Shown one piece after another: positions 9,168-17,084 of a stretch of 37,439 nt of DNA; the first letter of the stretch is position 1; each line of letters begins with the position of its first letter. The stretch is taken from NCBI GenBank assembly GCA_949292725.1, contig CASFAQ010000010.1, positions 1 through 37,439 on the forward strand, read 5' to 3'. Made by a program: the position numbers and the translations under genes. Origin of the DNA: an uncultured Eubacteriales bacterium. GTDB lineage: Bacteria > Bacillota > Clostridia > Lachnospirales > Lachnospiraceae. The notes below the pieces were generated by a model. That model made no database searches and was not told the origin of the DNA. It saw only the letters and a list, made by a program, of their open reading frames with translations.

Positions 9168-10679
9168 ATGGGCAAAAGAAGATTTGCGGCGATTATGGTT
9201 TTGTTATCCTGCATTGTCCTGATGTTCGGATGTAAGGAAAAGAAGGAAGGGCGTAAGGATGTACAGGAGGGCGCCTTGCAGATAGAGGTGGATAATACTA
9301 CAACATATCAGGAGATAGAAGGATTTGGCGCAGGGTATACATATTACAGCAACTATGCGTATTATAATCCTTACAAGGAAGAGATATATTCCCTGCTTTT
9401 TAAAGATGCACATCTTAGTGTATTAAGATTCAAGAACAGTTACAAATATGACGAGAGCAAGGAATTTAATCCAAAAGTCGAAAAGGAATATTATGATAAG
9501 GCATATCAGTATCTGTCAGAGATTGGCGTGGAACCCAAGGTGCTCCTCAGTTCATGGTCTCCTGCAGCATACCTTAAGGACAGTGAGACATTATATGGCG
9601 AAGGAACCATAGCAAGGGATGAAGCCGGTAATTACAGATATGAGGATTACGGAAACTACTGGTATGAGACTGTTGACGCATACAATAAAGCAGGAATCCC
9701 GATTGGATATCTTAGTATTCAGAATGAGCCTGACTATACTGCGTCCTATGAAAGCTGTAATCTTGATTTTACCGAAAGTGCCAAGGGCGCTTCGTATCCT
9801 TTGGCATTTGCGGCTACGTATGATGCGGTAAGTAAGCTTGATAACCCTCCAAAGTTACTTGCGCCTGAGACGATGTCATGCGAAAAGGGAACATTGTCAC
9901 TGTATATAGATGAGATTCTTAAGATAAGACCTGAGGGTCTTTACGGAATAGCGCATCATCTGTATGTAGGAGGTGGAGATGAGGAGGATGCAAATTTTGC
10001 CGATACGTTTAATACACATTTCAGATCACTTGCACTTGAATATCCTGATATGCCAAAGTGGCAGACAGAGTACTATATTGGAGATTTCATGTCCACTGCG
10101 CGTATTATTCAGAATTCGATGATTAATGAGAATCTGAACTGTTACATCTTCTGGGGTGGCACATGGATGGCTCCGGAGGGTAAGGATTACGGCAATCTGA
10201 TTGGTGTTGATTCTGGAATTACTGAGGATGAGTTCTATCATGAACATGGTTATGTTATAGGTGAGAAATATTATTCCATGAGACATTTCTCAGAATATAT
10301 TCTGCCGGGATATAAGAGAGTAGGAGCTACGATTACGGATGCTGACGGTAATCCTGACATTGTCGACGGCCTTTCGTGTTCGGCTTATATATCTCCGGAT
10401 AATCAGGACAAGCTTGTGCTTGTCACTATAAATGATTCTGATGAAGCAAGAAAACTTCAGTATCAGTTTGCGGATTATCATATAGATTCAAGTAAGGTTA
10501 TATTATCCGATTATACCAAGGGTGCCGATACGGATATAGAAGAGTTCTATATAGAAAAGGGTAGTCTGGATGAGAATCAGTGCTATGAAATTCCGGCACG
10601 AAGCGTTATGACAATTGTTATTTCGGGAATAAGTGATGCAGAAACCGTAAACGGTATATTTAACAGTGAAGAAGAGTAG
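9168..10679 (+). CDS. GH30-family glycoside hydrolase, surface lipoprotein (glucuronoxylanase-like)
   Basis: This is a secreted retaining beta-glycosidase of family GH30, most like the glucuronoxylanase (XynC) branch. The N-terminus is a lipoprotein signal: Lys-Arg-Arg, a hydrophobic run and the lipobox LMFGC (Cys22), then a charged tether. The barrel starts with EIEGFGAGYTYYS, and LSSWSPAAYLKD is a typical GH30 strand. The acid/base Glu is in IQNEPDY (Glu187) and the nucleophile in WQTEYY (Glu301). The C-terminal part (about 380-490) is the side beta-domain common in GH30. ATG 9168 follows GAGGGAGG. No transporter, regulator or other glycosidase is adjacent, so it stands alone. Xylan is the likely substrate, but GH30 also includes glucosidases, galactanases and fucosidases. 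Confidence 0.88.
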   Translation: MGKRRFAAIMVLLSCIVLMFGCKEKKEGRKDVQEGALQIEVDNTTTYQEIEGFGAGYTYYSNYAYYNPYKEEIYSLLFKDAHLSVLRFKNSYKYDESKEFNPKVEKEYYDKAYQYLSEIGVEPKVLLSSWSPAAYLKDSETLYGEGTIARDEAGNYRYEDYGNYWYETVDAYNKAGIPIGYLSIQNEPDYTASYESCNLDFTESAKGASYPLAFAATYDAVSKLDNPPKLLAPETMSCEKGTLSLYIDEILKIRPEGLYGIAHHLYVGGGDEEDANFADTFNTHFRSLALEYPDMPKWQTEYYIGDFMSTARIIQNSMINENLNCYIFWGGTWMAPEGKDYGNLIGVDSGITEDEFYHEHGYVIGEKYYSMRHFSEYILPGYKRVGATITDADGNPDIVDGLSCSAYISPDNQDKLVLVTINDSDEARKLQYQFADYHIDSSKVILSDYTKGADTDIEEFYIEKGSLDENQCYEIPARSVMTIVISGISDAETVNGIFNSEEE

Positions 10680-10695
10680 CACGGGCTACTCTTCT
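10670..10695. terminator. Bidirectional hairpin spanning two convergent stop codons
   Basis: GAAGAGTAGC (10671-10680) is perfectly complementary to GCTACTCTTC (10685-10694) with an ACGG loop; one more A-T pair (10670/10695) extends the stem to 11 base pairs. The left arm contains the GH30 stop TAG and the right arm the stop of the minus-strand 88-residue gene. Neither side has a good uridine tract, so efficient intrinsic termination is uncertain. Confidence 0.55.
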
Positions 10696-10952
10696 ATAAC
10701 ATGAATTTCGAGGTAATCAAAATCAATATGGTCGATAAAACTGTCAGCGTTGAAACGGGTTTTATCGACCCTTTTAAATTCACTGATATTATTTTCAAGC
10801 CATATTGGAACGGATAAGTCAAACTCCTTGCATATGCTCTCAAGACCGTCAAAAACCTTAGCGGTTCTTGTTATATCAATATCGTCGTTTTCATAGACAT
10901 AATCCGATATAAGCCTGTTGTCTCTAAATATTTTTCCCCACAAACGAAACAT
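10686..10952 (-). CDS. Small conserved-looking protein of unknown function
   Basis: I do not recognise this 88-residue acidic protein. It has no signal peptide or membrane segment. Aromatic and charged residues are spread throughout (MFRLWGKIFRDN at the start, IDFDYLEIHVIEE at the end), suggesting a compact globular cytoplasmic protein. The start is supported by a well-placed GAGGA. It lies 15 bases downstream of the 545-residue membrane protein on the same strand, so the two are probably cotranscribed. Its stop codon lies inside the hairpin shared with the convergent GH30 gene. The clean ribosome-binding site, spacing and non-repetitive composition argue for a real gene. Confidence 0.7.
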   Translation of the reverse strand: MFRLWGKIFRDNRLISDYVYENDDIDITRTAKVFDGLESICKEFDLSVPIWLENNISEFKRVDKTRFNADSFIDHIDFDYLEIHVIEE

Positions 10953-10967
10953 TTTGTGCTCCTCTTG

Positions 10968-12605
10968 TTATTTTATTGCGATAACAGTATTAAGTTCTTT
11001 GCCGGTGTCCGAATATTCGAATGTTATGTTGTCGCCCGGATTTGAAAGGATTATTGATACATTTTTCGATACATCCACGTCATATATCTTATTTCCATCA
11101 TCGAGTACGATATAATAATGTGAATTGCCGTCAACTACAGTCTGTGCAATTCTTGTAATCACTCCGGTGACGGTTTTAACATTGTCATACACGGGCTCAT
11201 CGGATATATCTTCGGTAATGTTATTGCTGACAAGCATATCCATATAGTTCTTTTCGCATTCCTCTACTGTATTGGCAGTGGCTACCAGCGTATATTTTTG
11301 GATATTGACCATTGCATACATTTTAACGAGCCCTGCACTGTCCTTTAAGGACATAAAATATGTCGGTTCTCCGGATATATTCAGAAGGATGGGAAATGTC
11401 GCCTTATATCCGAGATTCTGAACCTTACCTTCTGCGGAGTCCATCGCAGAGTATTCCTTTGCACCGGGAATCTGATAGTATTTGGTGCGCCCAGTACGTT
11501 GGTTCATAAGTACAAATCCCACTATGGACTCATCTCCGCCAACACTCGTAATGCCTGTATATACCCATATATCATCATCAGATGCAATATAGTTGTAACC
11601 CTCTGTTGTGATAAGACAGTCCTTTTGACTTAATATGGAATTAAAATATCCATGTTGCAGCGTTCCATAATAATCATAATGGGATATAAGCAGGTCAGCA
11701 GAGAATACATGATCAACCCATTGTGGAACATCTTCAATATCATAATCTATCGTCTCACCGGTAATAGCATTAACAAGGACAACCCTGCCTATTGTAACGC
11801 CTCCGAACAGTCCGATTGTATAATCTTTAACAGGGCATATCCAATACGGGGTTCCCTGTTCATCGATTTCCATATTGATGGTATCGAACATATACGTCGG
11901 ATATTTGAATCTGATATGCCTGTATATAAGACGTCCAAAATGCTCTGATTTGGAATATTTGATACCTTCCGACAGTTCAACGCATTCGGCATCCTGTGAT
12001 GCCATGTCTATCATGATATAAGCCGGTAAGCCTTCTTTCCTGTTAGTAAACCATTTAAGAAGACTGCCGTACTCTAATGGAGTTACTCTTACCGGCTTGC
12101 CCTGATAGTTGATCTGTGTATAGTCAGAAGCCACTTCAAACTGCGAGACATATTTAACCAGAGTACCCATTTTTCTGGCACCAACTATCTCTGCGGACAT
12201 ACGGTCTAAAAGAGGTATTTCATTATATGATATCTGCTTTATATCCTCAGTAAAATTACCGTCTTCTATACTGATAATTTCCCTGTATTTGCGTGCATTA
12301 AAAACTTCCGATGATAATAACGTACCAATAAGATATATTAAAACCAGAAGAATGGTAATACCTGAAAATATTTTAAACAGGATACTGTTTCCAAACAATA
12401 TCTTTATATGGGTCTTATCAACTGCGTGATTCTTAAGTGTGTAAAGCCCGATTAGCGCAGTAAGAATAAGCGATAGCACTATCACAAAGCCCCAAAATCC
12501 CGGTGAATGGATATTTATCGGCGGAAGAGCTGCATAATAATAGCATCCTCCGGTTATCAAAAATAATAGTATAATTATAATAGTAGCCTTGGTTTTTCCT
12601 CTCAT
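10968..12605 (-). CDS. Membrane-anchored protein with large extracytoplasmic domain, function unknown
   Basis: I cannot assign a family to this 545-residue protein. Three hydrophobic helices lie near the N-terminus (about residues 5-25, 35-55 and 75-98). A soluble region of roughly 440 residues rich in Tyr, Ile and Asp follows, presumably outside the membrane. Recognisable internal features are a Phe/Tyr-rich block (RHIRFKYPTYMF near residue 230) and a segment IGRVVLVNAITGETIDYDI near 280. A C-terminal stretch of about 65 residues (GVITRIAQTVVDG onward) has the alternating pattern of a small beta-barrel, possibly OB-like. ATG 12605 is chosen because AGAAGGA lies six bases upstream; the TTG two codons earlier does not fit the spacing. 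A good promoter (12639-12668) precedes it. Confidence 0.75.
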   Translation of the reverse strand: MRGKTKATIIIILLFLITGGCYYYAALPPINIHSPGFWGFVIVLSLILTALIGLYTLKNHAVDKTHIKILFGNSILFKIFSGITILLVLIYLIGTLLSSEVFNARKYREIISIEDGNFTEDIKQISYNEIPLLDRMSAEIVGARKMGTLVKYVSQFEVASDYTQINYQGKPVRVTPLEYGSLLKWFTNRKEGLPAYIMIDMASQDAECVELSEGIKYSKSEHFGRLIYRHIRFKYPTYMFDTINMEIDEQGTPYWICPVKDYTIGLFGGVTIGRVVLVNAITGETIDYDIEDVPQWVDHVFSADLLISHYDYYGTLQHGYFNSILSQKDCLITTEGYNYIASDDDIWVYTGITSVGGDESIVGFVLMNQRTGRTKYYQIPGAKEYSAMDSAEGKVQNLGYKATFPILLNISGEPTYFMSLKDSAGLVKMYAMVNIQKYTLVATANTVEECEKNYMDMLVSNNITEDISDEPVYDNVKTVTGVITRIAQTVVDGNSHYYIVLDDGNKIYDVDVSKNVSIILSNPGDNITFEYSDTGKELNTVIAIK

Positions 12606-12638
12606 ATGCAATCCTTCTTTTCTTGATTAATACCATAA

Positions 12639-12668
12639 ATATTATCATAGTATATGAAGTATTGTAAA
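12639..12668 (-). promoter_or_regulatory. Promoter for the membrane-protein operon
   Basis: On the minus strand TTTACA (12663-12668) and TAATAT (12639-12644) are separated by 18 bases, about 34 bases before the start codon of the 545-residue protein. It diverges from the rimO promoter with only eight bases between the two -35 boxes. Confidence 0.5.
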
Positions 12669-12676
12669 CCGGTTTG

Positions 12677-12705
12677 TTGACCAAAATACTAAAAACTGTT
12701 AAAAT
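12677..12705 (+). promoter_or_regulatory. Promoter for rimO and downstream genes
   Basis: TTGACC (12677-12682) and TAAAAT (12700-12705) are spaced by exactly 17 bases. The predicted transcript begins near 12712, leaving a leader of about 24 bases before the rimO start. Confidence 0.65.
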
Positions 12706-12735
12706 AACAGCATTATAAAAAAATGGTGGATGAAT

Positions 12736-14061
12736 ATGCGTATTTTACTTATATCTTTGGGATGCGATAAGAATCTTGTTGATTCGGAATTTATTACGGG
12801 GTTAATTCTCGATGAAGGATACGAGCTTACTGATGATGAGGCCAAAGCCGATATAATCATTATTAATTCATGTTGCTTTATCAATGATGCAAAGATGGAA
12901 AGCATCGAGACCATACTTGAAATGGCGGAATACAAGAAGACCGGTTCGCTAAAAGCTCTTATTGTATGCGGTTGTCTTGCACAAAGATATGTCGATGAAA
13001 TTCAAAAGGAGATTCCTGAGGTTGATGCAGTCGTAGGTACTACGGCGTATGAAGATATTGTAGATGTTATAAAAAAGACATTGGCCGGAAAAAAGGATTC
13101 ATTTATTAAGGATATTAACTACATGCCTTCGCAGGCCGGACGCAGAGCTTTTCAATCCGGGACTGCATACTCCTATCTAAAGATTGCAGAGGGATGCGAT
13201 AAGAAGTGCACATACTGTATAATACCTTCATTACGCGGCTCCTACAGAAGCGTTCCGATGAACGAACTTATAAACCAGACCGGACAACTTGCAGACGCAG
13301 GGGTAAAGGAACTTATGATAGTTGCGCAGGAGACTACATTATACGGAACGGATATATATGGGTATAATGCCCTGCCTGAGCTTCTTGAAAATATCAGCAA
13401 AGTAGACGGAATAAAATGGATAAGGCTTTTGTATGCTTATCCTGAGGATATTACGGATGATCTTATAGATATTATGGCTGCGAATCCAAAGATATGCCAC
13501 TATATTGATATGCCCATACAGCATGCAGCTGATAATATACTTAAGAGAATGGGCAGAAGGACTACGGGTGTCGGGCTTGAGCAGATAATAGACAGACTAA
13601 GAAGCAGAATACCCGATATCGCCATAAGGACTACGCTTATAACAGGTTTTCCGGGAGAGACTCAGAAGGAACATGAGATTCTTTTGGATTTTGTAAAGAG
13701 GATGAGATTTGACAGGCTGGGTGTATTTCCTTACTCGCCTGAGGAGGGCACGCCTGCAGCAGGATTTTCTGAGCAGATTGCGGATGACATAAAACAGACA
13801 CGTTTGGATGAAATAATGATGCTTCAGCAGGAAATTTCATTTGAGAGGGCTGCATCCCTTACAGGGGAGAAAATGGATGTAATCATTGATGGCGAGCTGC
13901 CGGATGAGAATGTATACGTTGCAAGAACCATGGCAGATGCACCAAATATAGACGGATGTGTATTTATCCCGATAGTTGACAGATATGTATCCGGGGATAT
14001 TATCAGTGTCTGCATAACAGGAGCATCAGGCTATGATCTTTTGGCCGTGCCTGCATTATAA
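12736..14061 (+). CDS. rimO: Ribosomal protein uS12 methylthiotransferase
   Basis: RimO is a radical-SAM enzyme that adds a methylthio group to an aspartate of ribosomal protein S12. The 441-residue product has the N-terminal MTTase domain starting RILLISLGCDKN, with cluster cysteines at Cys10, Cys46 and Cys80. The radical-SAM motif is EGCDKKCTYC (C-x3-C-x2-C) near residue 145, and a C-terminal TRAM RNA-binding domain covers roughly residues 370-441. The LGCDKNLVDSE opening separates it from MiaB. I prefer ATG 12736: GGTGG at 12725-12729 is six bases upstream, whereas the ATG at 12730 abuts that site. pgsA follows within 25 bases, a common Clostridia order. Confidence 0.96.
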   Translation: MRILLISLGCDKNLVDSEFITGLILDEGYELTDDEAKADIIIINSCCFINDAKMESIETILEMAEYKKTGSLKALIVCGCLAQRYVDEIQKEIPEVDAVVGTTAYEDIVDVIKKTLAGKKDSFIKDINYMPSQAGRRAFQSGTAYSYLKIAEGCDKKCTYCIIPSLRGSYRSVPMNELINQTGQLADAGVKELMIVAQETTLYGTDIYGYNALPELLENISKVDGIKWIRLLYAYPEDITDDLIDIMAANPKICHYIDMPIQHAADNILKRMGRRTTGVGLEQIIDRLRSRIPDIAIRTTLITGFPGETQKEHEILLDFVKRMRFDRLGVFPYSPEEGTPAAGFSEQIADDIKQTRLDEIMMLQQEISFERAASLTGEKMDVIIDGELPDENVYVARTMADAPNIDGCVFIPIVDRYVSGDIISVCITGASGYDLLAVPAL

Positions 14062-14084
14062 AAGTATCTGACGGAGGTTTAACC

Positions 14085-14630
14085 ATGAATACCCCTAATA
14101 AACTTACAATACTCAGGGTTTTACTGATACCGGTGTTTGTCATCGTGTATCTTAATGAGCATATTCCTTATAATGAGATAATTGCAGCTTCCATATTCAT
14201 TATAGCAAGTCTTACAGATTTTTTTGACGGATATCTCGCAAGAAAATATAACCTTATAACTAATTTTGGTAAATTTCTTGACCCTTTGGCAGATAAACTG
14301 CTTGTAAATATTGCCCTTATATGTTTTCTTTCAATACCGGATAATCCCGTGCATGCATGGGTCGTTATGGTTATTATATCGAGAGATTTTATCATAAGCG
14401 GTTTCAGGCTTGTTGCCTCAGACAATGGCATTGTGATTGCTGCTGACTACTGGGGCAAAGTAAAAACCACGGTACAGATGATCATGACAATTCTTGTTAT
14501 TGTGGATTTTGATACGCCGGTTATGAATATTGTCGAAGAAGTACTTATATATGCGGCAGTTATACTGACCATTATATCCCTTATAGTATGTATTGCTTCC
14601 AATAAGAATGTTTTAAAGGATAATAAGTAG
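14085..14630 (+). CDS. pgsA: CDP-diacylglycerol-glycerol-3-phosphate 3-phosphatidyltransferase
   Basis: PgsA is a membrane enzyme making phosphatidylglycerophosphate, the first committed step to phosphatidylglycerol and cardiolipin. The 181-residue protein begins NTPNKLTILRVLLIPVF, the usual opening of the family. It contains the CDP-alcohol phosphotransferase signature D-G-x2-A-R-x8-G-x3-D-x3-D (DGYLARK through LDPLADK, about residues 46-68). About five further hydrophobic helices cover the rest. The start has GGAGG a few bases upstream. It sits directly after rimO and is probably cotranscribed from the same promoter. Confidence 0.96.
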   Translation: MNTPNKLTILRVLLIPVFVIVYLNEHIPYNEIIAASIFIIASLTDFFDGYLARKYNLITNFGKFLDPLADKLLVNIALICFLSIPDNPVHAWVVMVIISRDFIISGFRLVASDNGIVIAADYWGKVKTTVQMIMTILVIVDFDTPVMNIVEEVLIYAAVILTIISLIVCIASNKNVLKDNK

Positions 14631-14641
14631 GGTGAATAATT

Positions 14642-15145
14642 ATGAAAAAAAATATATATCTGTTATTATTAGTAAGTATGATAATTTTTGCAGGATGTAT
14701 GAACGACAGCAATGATATTGACAATAATTTTCCAGATGAAACTGAATATGATGAGCAGACCGGTATAAATGGTTCTACAGAGCTTTCGCTATATACGATA
14801 GATTATGATACATATGAATGCGTGCCTACTGTATCCGTGGTGGAATCAGAATCCGAAATTGACGCGAGTCTTATAGTTGATGAGGTGACAGCCAATTTCA
14901 AGGAAGATGTTGTGATTGAGGATATAATTGAAAATCCGTTTGATGTTGTCATATGCTTTTCTGATAATGCAGCTCCAGTTAAAAACGTGAGTGAAGAGAT
15001 GGAATATTCAATGCTGGACTGTATTGCGTACAGTCTTTTGGATAATCTTGATTACTGCAATGAGGTGTATTTTAGAAGCAACGGAATCACCTATGAAAGC
15101 AATTATATATCCATGCAAAACGACGAACCATATATATCTAAGTAA
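14642..15145 (+). CDS. Small lipoprotein, possibly GerMN-like
   Basis: The product is 167 residues with a clear lipoprotein signal (Lys-Lys-Lys, a hydrophobic core, lipobox FAGC with Cys19) followed by an acidic, Asn/Asp-rich tether. The mature part (about 45-165) alternates short strands with one helix: LSLYTIDYDTYECVP, then ESEIDASLIVDEVTANF, and near the end EVYFRSNGITYES. This resembles the arrangement of the GerMN domain of spore-germination and membrane-associated proteins, but I see no diagnostic motif, so this is a fold-level guess. It starts 11 bases after pgsA and ends 17 bases before the flavoprotein gene, consistent with one operon. Confidence 0.7.
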   Translation: MKKNIYLLLLVSMIIFAGCMNDSNDIDNNFPDETEYDEQTGINGSTELSLYTIDYDTYECVPTVSVVESESEIDASLIVDEVTANFKEDVVIEDIIENPFDVVICFSDNAAPVKNVSEEMEYSMLDCIAYSLLDNLDYCNEVYFRSNGITYESNYISMQNDEPYISK

Positions 15146-15162
15146 CTGTTGGAGGATGTGTT

Positions 15163-16395
15163 TTGAGCAAGGTTATTATTATAGGAGCCGGAGCTTCAGG
15201 TATGATGGCAGCATATGCCGCTAAAAAAGCCGGGCATGATGTTACGGTAATTGAAAAGAATGAAAAATGCGGAAAGAAAATATATATCACAGGTAAAGGA
15301 AGATGTAATCTTACAAATAATTGTGACGCCGGTGATTTTATTGAAAAGGTTGTATCGAATCCCAAATTTCTTTACAGCTCCATATATATGCTGACACCCG
15401 CGCAGACTATAGAACTATTTGCAGACCAATTAAATCTTCCAATAAAGACTGAACGTGGAGACAGAGTTTTTCCTGTATCAGACAAATCCTCAGACGTTAT
15501 AAAGGCTCTTACGTCCGTACTTGAAAGATATAAAACGCATATAATGCTTAACACGACGGTAAAAGATATAATTATTGAGAACCAAAAGGTCAGAGGCGTT
15601 ATAACTGATGCCGGAACAATTTATTCGGATGCGGTGATTATTGCATGCGGAGGACTTGCATATCCTCAGACAGGTTCTACGGGGGACGGGTACAGATTTG
15701 CAAAAAAAGCCGGGCATACGATTACAAAAACATATCCTGCACTGGTACCGTTTGAAACAAAGGAGGAGTGGTCCGGACATCTTATGGGACTTTCTCTTCG
15801 CAATGTTTCCGTGACTTTCAAAAAGAATGACAAAATATTATATAGCGGATTTGGCGAAATGCTGTTCACGCATTTTGGCGTAAGTGGTCCGCTTATACTT
15901 ACCGCAAGCTGTTATCTTATAAATTATATTTCAAAAGATTATATAGATATGTATATAGATTTAAAACCCGCACTTTCAAAATCGGAGCTTGATGCGAGGA
16001 TTATAAGGGATTTTAGTGAAGCAAAAAATGCCCGTTTTTCCAATTCACTAAAGAAGCTTCTGCCACACAGGCTGATTGGTGTGGTTGTAGATCTTTCGGG
16101 AATTGATGAAAACAAACCGGTCAATTCGGTTACGGCAACTGAAAGAAAACAACTTGCCAAAATAATTAAGGCGCTGCCACTAACCATTACAAGAACAAGG
16201 GGATATAACGAGGCTATAATAACCAGAGGAGGAGTAAAAGTCAATGAAATAGATCCTTCTACCATGGAATCAAAGCTTGTGGATAATCTTTATTTTGCGG
16301 GTGAGGTTATAGATGTCGACGCAGTAACAGGGGGATTTAATCTACAGATAGCATGGTCTACCGGATATACAGCCGGAATGAGCATACATAATTAA
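15163..16395 (+). CDS. FAD-dependent oxidoreductase of the HI0933/YhiN (BaiN-like) family
   Basis: This flavoprotein of 410 residues has an N-terminal Rossmann motif VIIIGAGASGMMAAYAA (residues 3-19). An acidic Glu ends the second strand (VIEKNEKCGKK), and the family hallmark TGKGRCNLTNN follows near residue 50. The C-terminal FAD-closing segment YFAGEVIDVDAVTGGFN is also typical. The family is widespread and mostly uncharacterised; one member, BaiN, has been linked to bile-acid dehydroxylation, but sequence alone does not assign that here and no other bai gene is present. The start is TTG 15163 with GGAGGA at 15151-15156; the nearby GTG at 15158 hits a stop at once. Confidence 0.92.
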   Translation: MSKVIIIGAGASGMMAAYAAKKAGHDVTVIEKNEKCGKKIYITGKGRCNLTNNCDAGDFIEKVVSNPKFLYSSIYMLTPAQTIELFADQLNLPIKTERGDRVFPVSDKSSDVIKALTSVLERYKTHIMLNTTVKDIIIENQKVRGVITDAGTIYSDAVIIACGGLAYPQTGSTGDGYRFAKKAGHTITKTYPALVPFETKEEWSGHLMGLSLRNVSVTFKKNDKILYSGFGEMLFTHFGVSGPLILTASCYLINYISKDYIDMYIDLKPALSKSELDARIIRDFSEAKNARFSNSLKKLLPHRLIGVVVDLSGIDENKPVNSVTATERKQLAKIIKALPLTITRTRGYNEAIITRGGVKVNEIDPSTMESKLVDNLYFAGEVIDVDAVTGGFNLQIAWSTGYTAGMSIHN

Positions 16396-16415
16396 GATAA
16401 GAAAGGATGATTTTT

Positions 16416-17084
16416 ATGGGATATGCCATAGCGATAGACGGCCCTGCCGGTGCAGGGAAAAGTACGATTGCAAGGCTTGCAGCTGAAAAACTGGGCCTTA
16501 TCTATATAGATACGGGAGCTATGTACAGGGGAGTGGCGTTATTTTTTATAAGAAATAATATTGATTATACTGATAAGGAGCAGGCACAAAAAGTATGTGA
16601 AGATATTGACATTAACATCATATACGAGGATGGCGCGCAGCAGCTTATACTAAATGGGGAAAATATAACTTCACATATAAGAAATGAACAGATAGGGAAA
16701 GCAGCATCATCTGTTGCAAAGCATATCTGCATAAGGGAGAAGCTTGTAGATATACAGAGAAAGCTTGCCTGCGATAATAATGTCATAATGGACGGAAGGG
16801 ATATAGGAACCAAAGTGCTTCCCGGCGCCAATATTAAGATATATCTTACGGCATCTCCTGCAGTCCGTGCAAAAAGAAGATATGATGAACTTATAAAAAA
16901 AGGAATTGAATGTGATATAAAAGACATAGAAAATGACATAATAGCCCGCGATAATGAGGATATGAACAGGGCCGTATCACCACTAAAAAAGGCAGATGAC
17001 GCATTGCTTCTTGATACCTCGGATATGAGTATAGATGAGGTGGTGGCTTATATTAATAATATTTATAAGGAGAATACGCTGTGA
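16416..17084 (+). CDS. cmk: Cytidylate kinase
   Basis: Cmk phosphorylates CMP and dCMP to the diphosphates with ATP. The 222-residue product opens AIAIDGPAGAGKST, the P-loop typical of the family. It contains YIDTGAMYRG (residues about 30-40), the substrate-binding DGRDIGTKVLPGA block near 125, and LTASPAVRAKRRYDEL in the lid region. The ATG at 16416 has AAAGGA at 16402-16407 with good spacing; the in-frame ATG at 16407 would overlap that site. It overlaps ispH by four bases (GTGA). The cmk-ispH-S1 order is common in Clostridia and suggests one transcript ending at the terminator at 19038. Confidence 0.96.
   Translation: MGYAIAIDGPAGAGKSTIARLAAEKLGLIYIDTGAMYRGVALFFIRNNIDYTDKEQAQKVCEDIDINIIYEDGAQQLILNGENITSHIRNEQIGKAASSVAKHICIREKLVDIQRKLACDNNVIMDGRDIGTKVLPGANIKIYLTASPAVRAKRRYDELIKKGIECDIKDIENDIIARDNEDMNRAVSPLKKADDALLLDTSDMSIDEVVAYINNIYKENTL

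Noticed and set aside
15163-16395. Assignment of the flavoprotein as bile-acid enzyme BaiN
   Set aside because: The family is broad and no other bai gene is present, so only the family name is supported.
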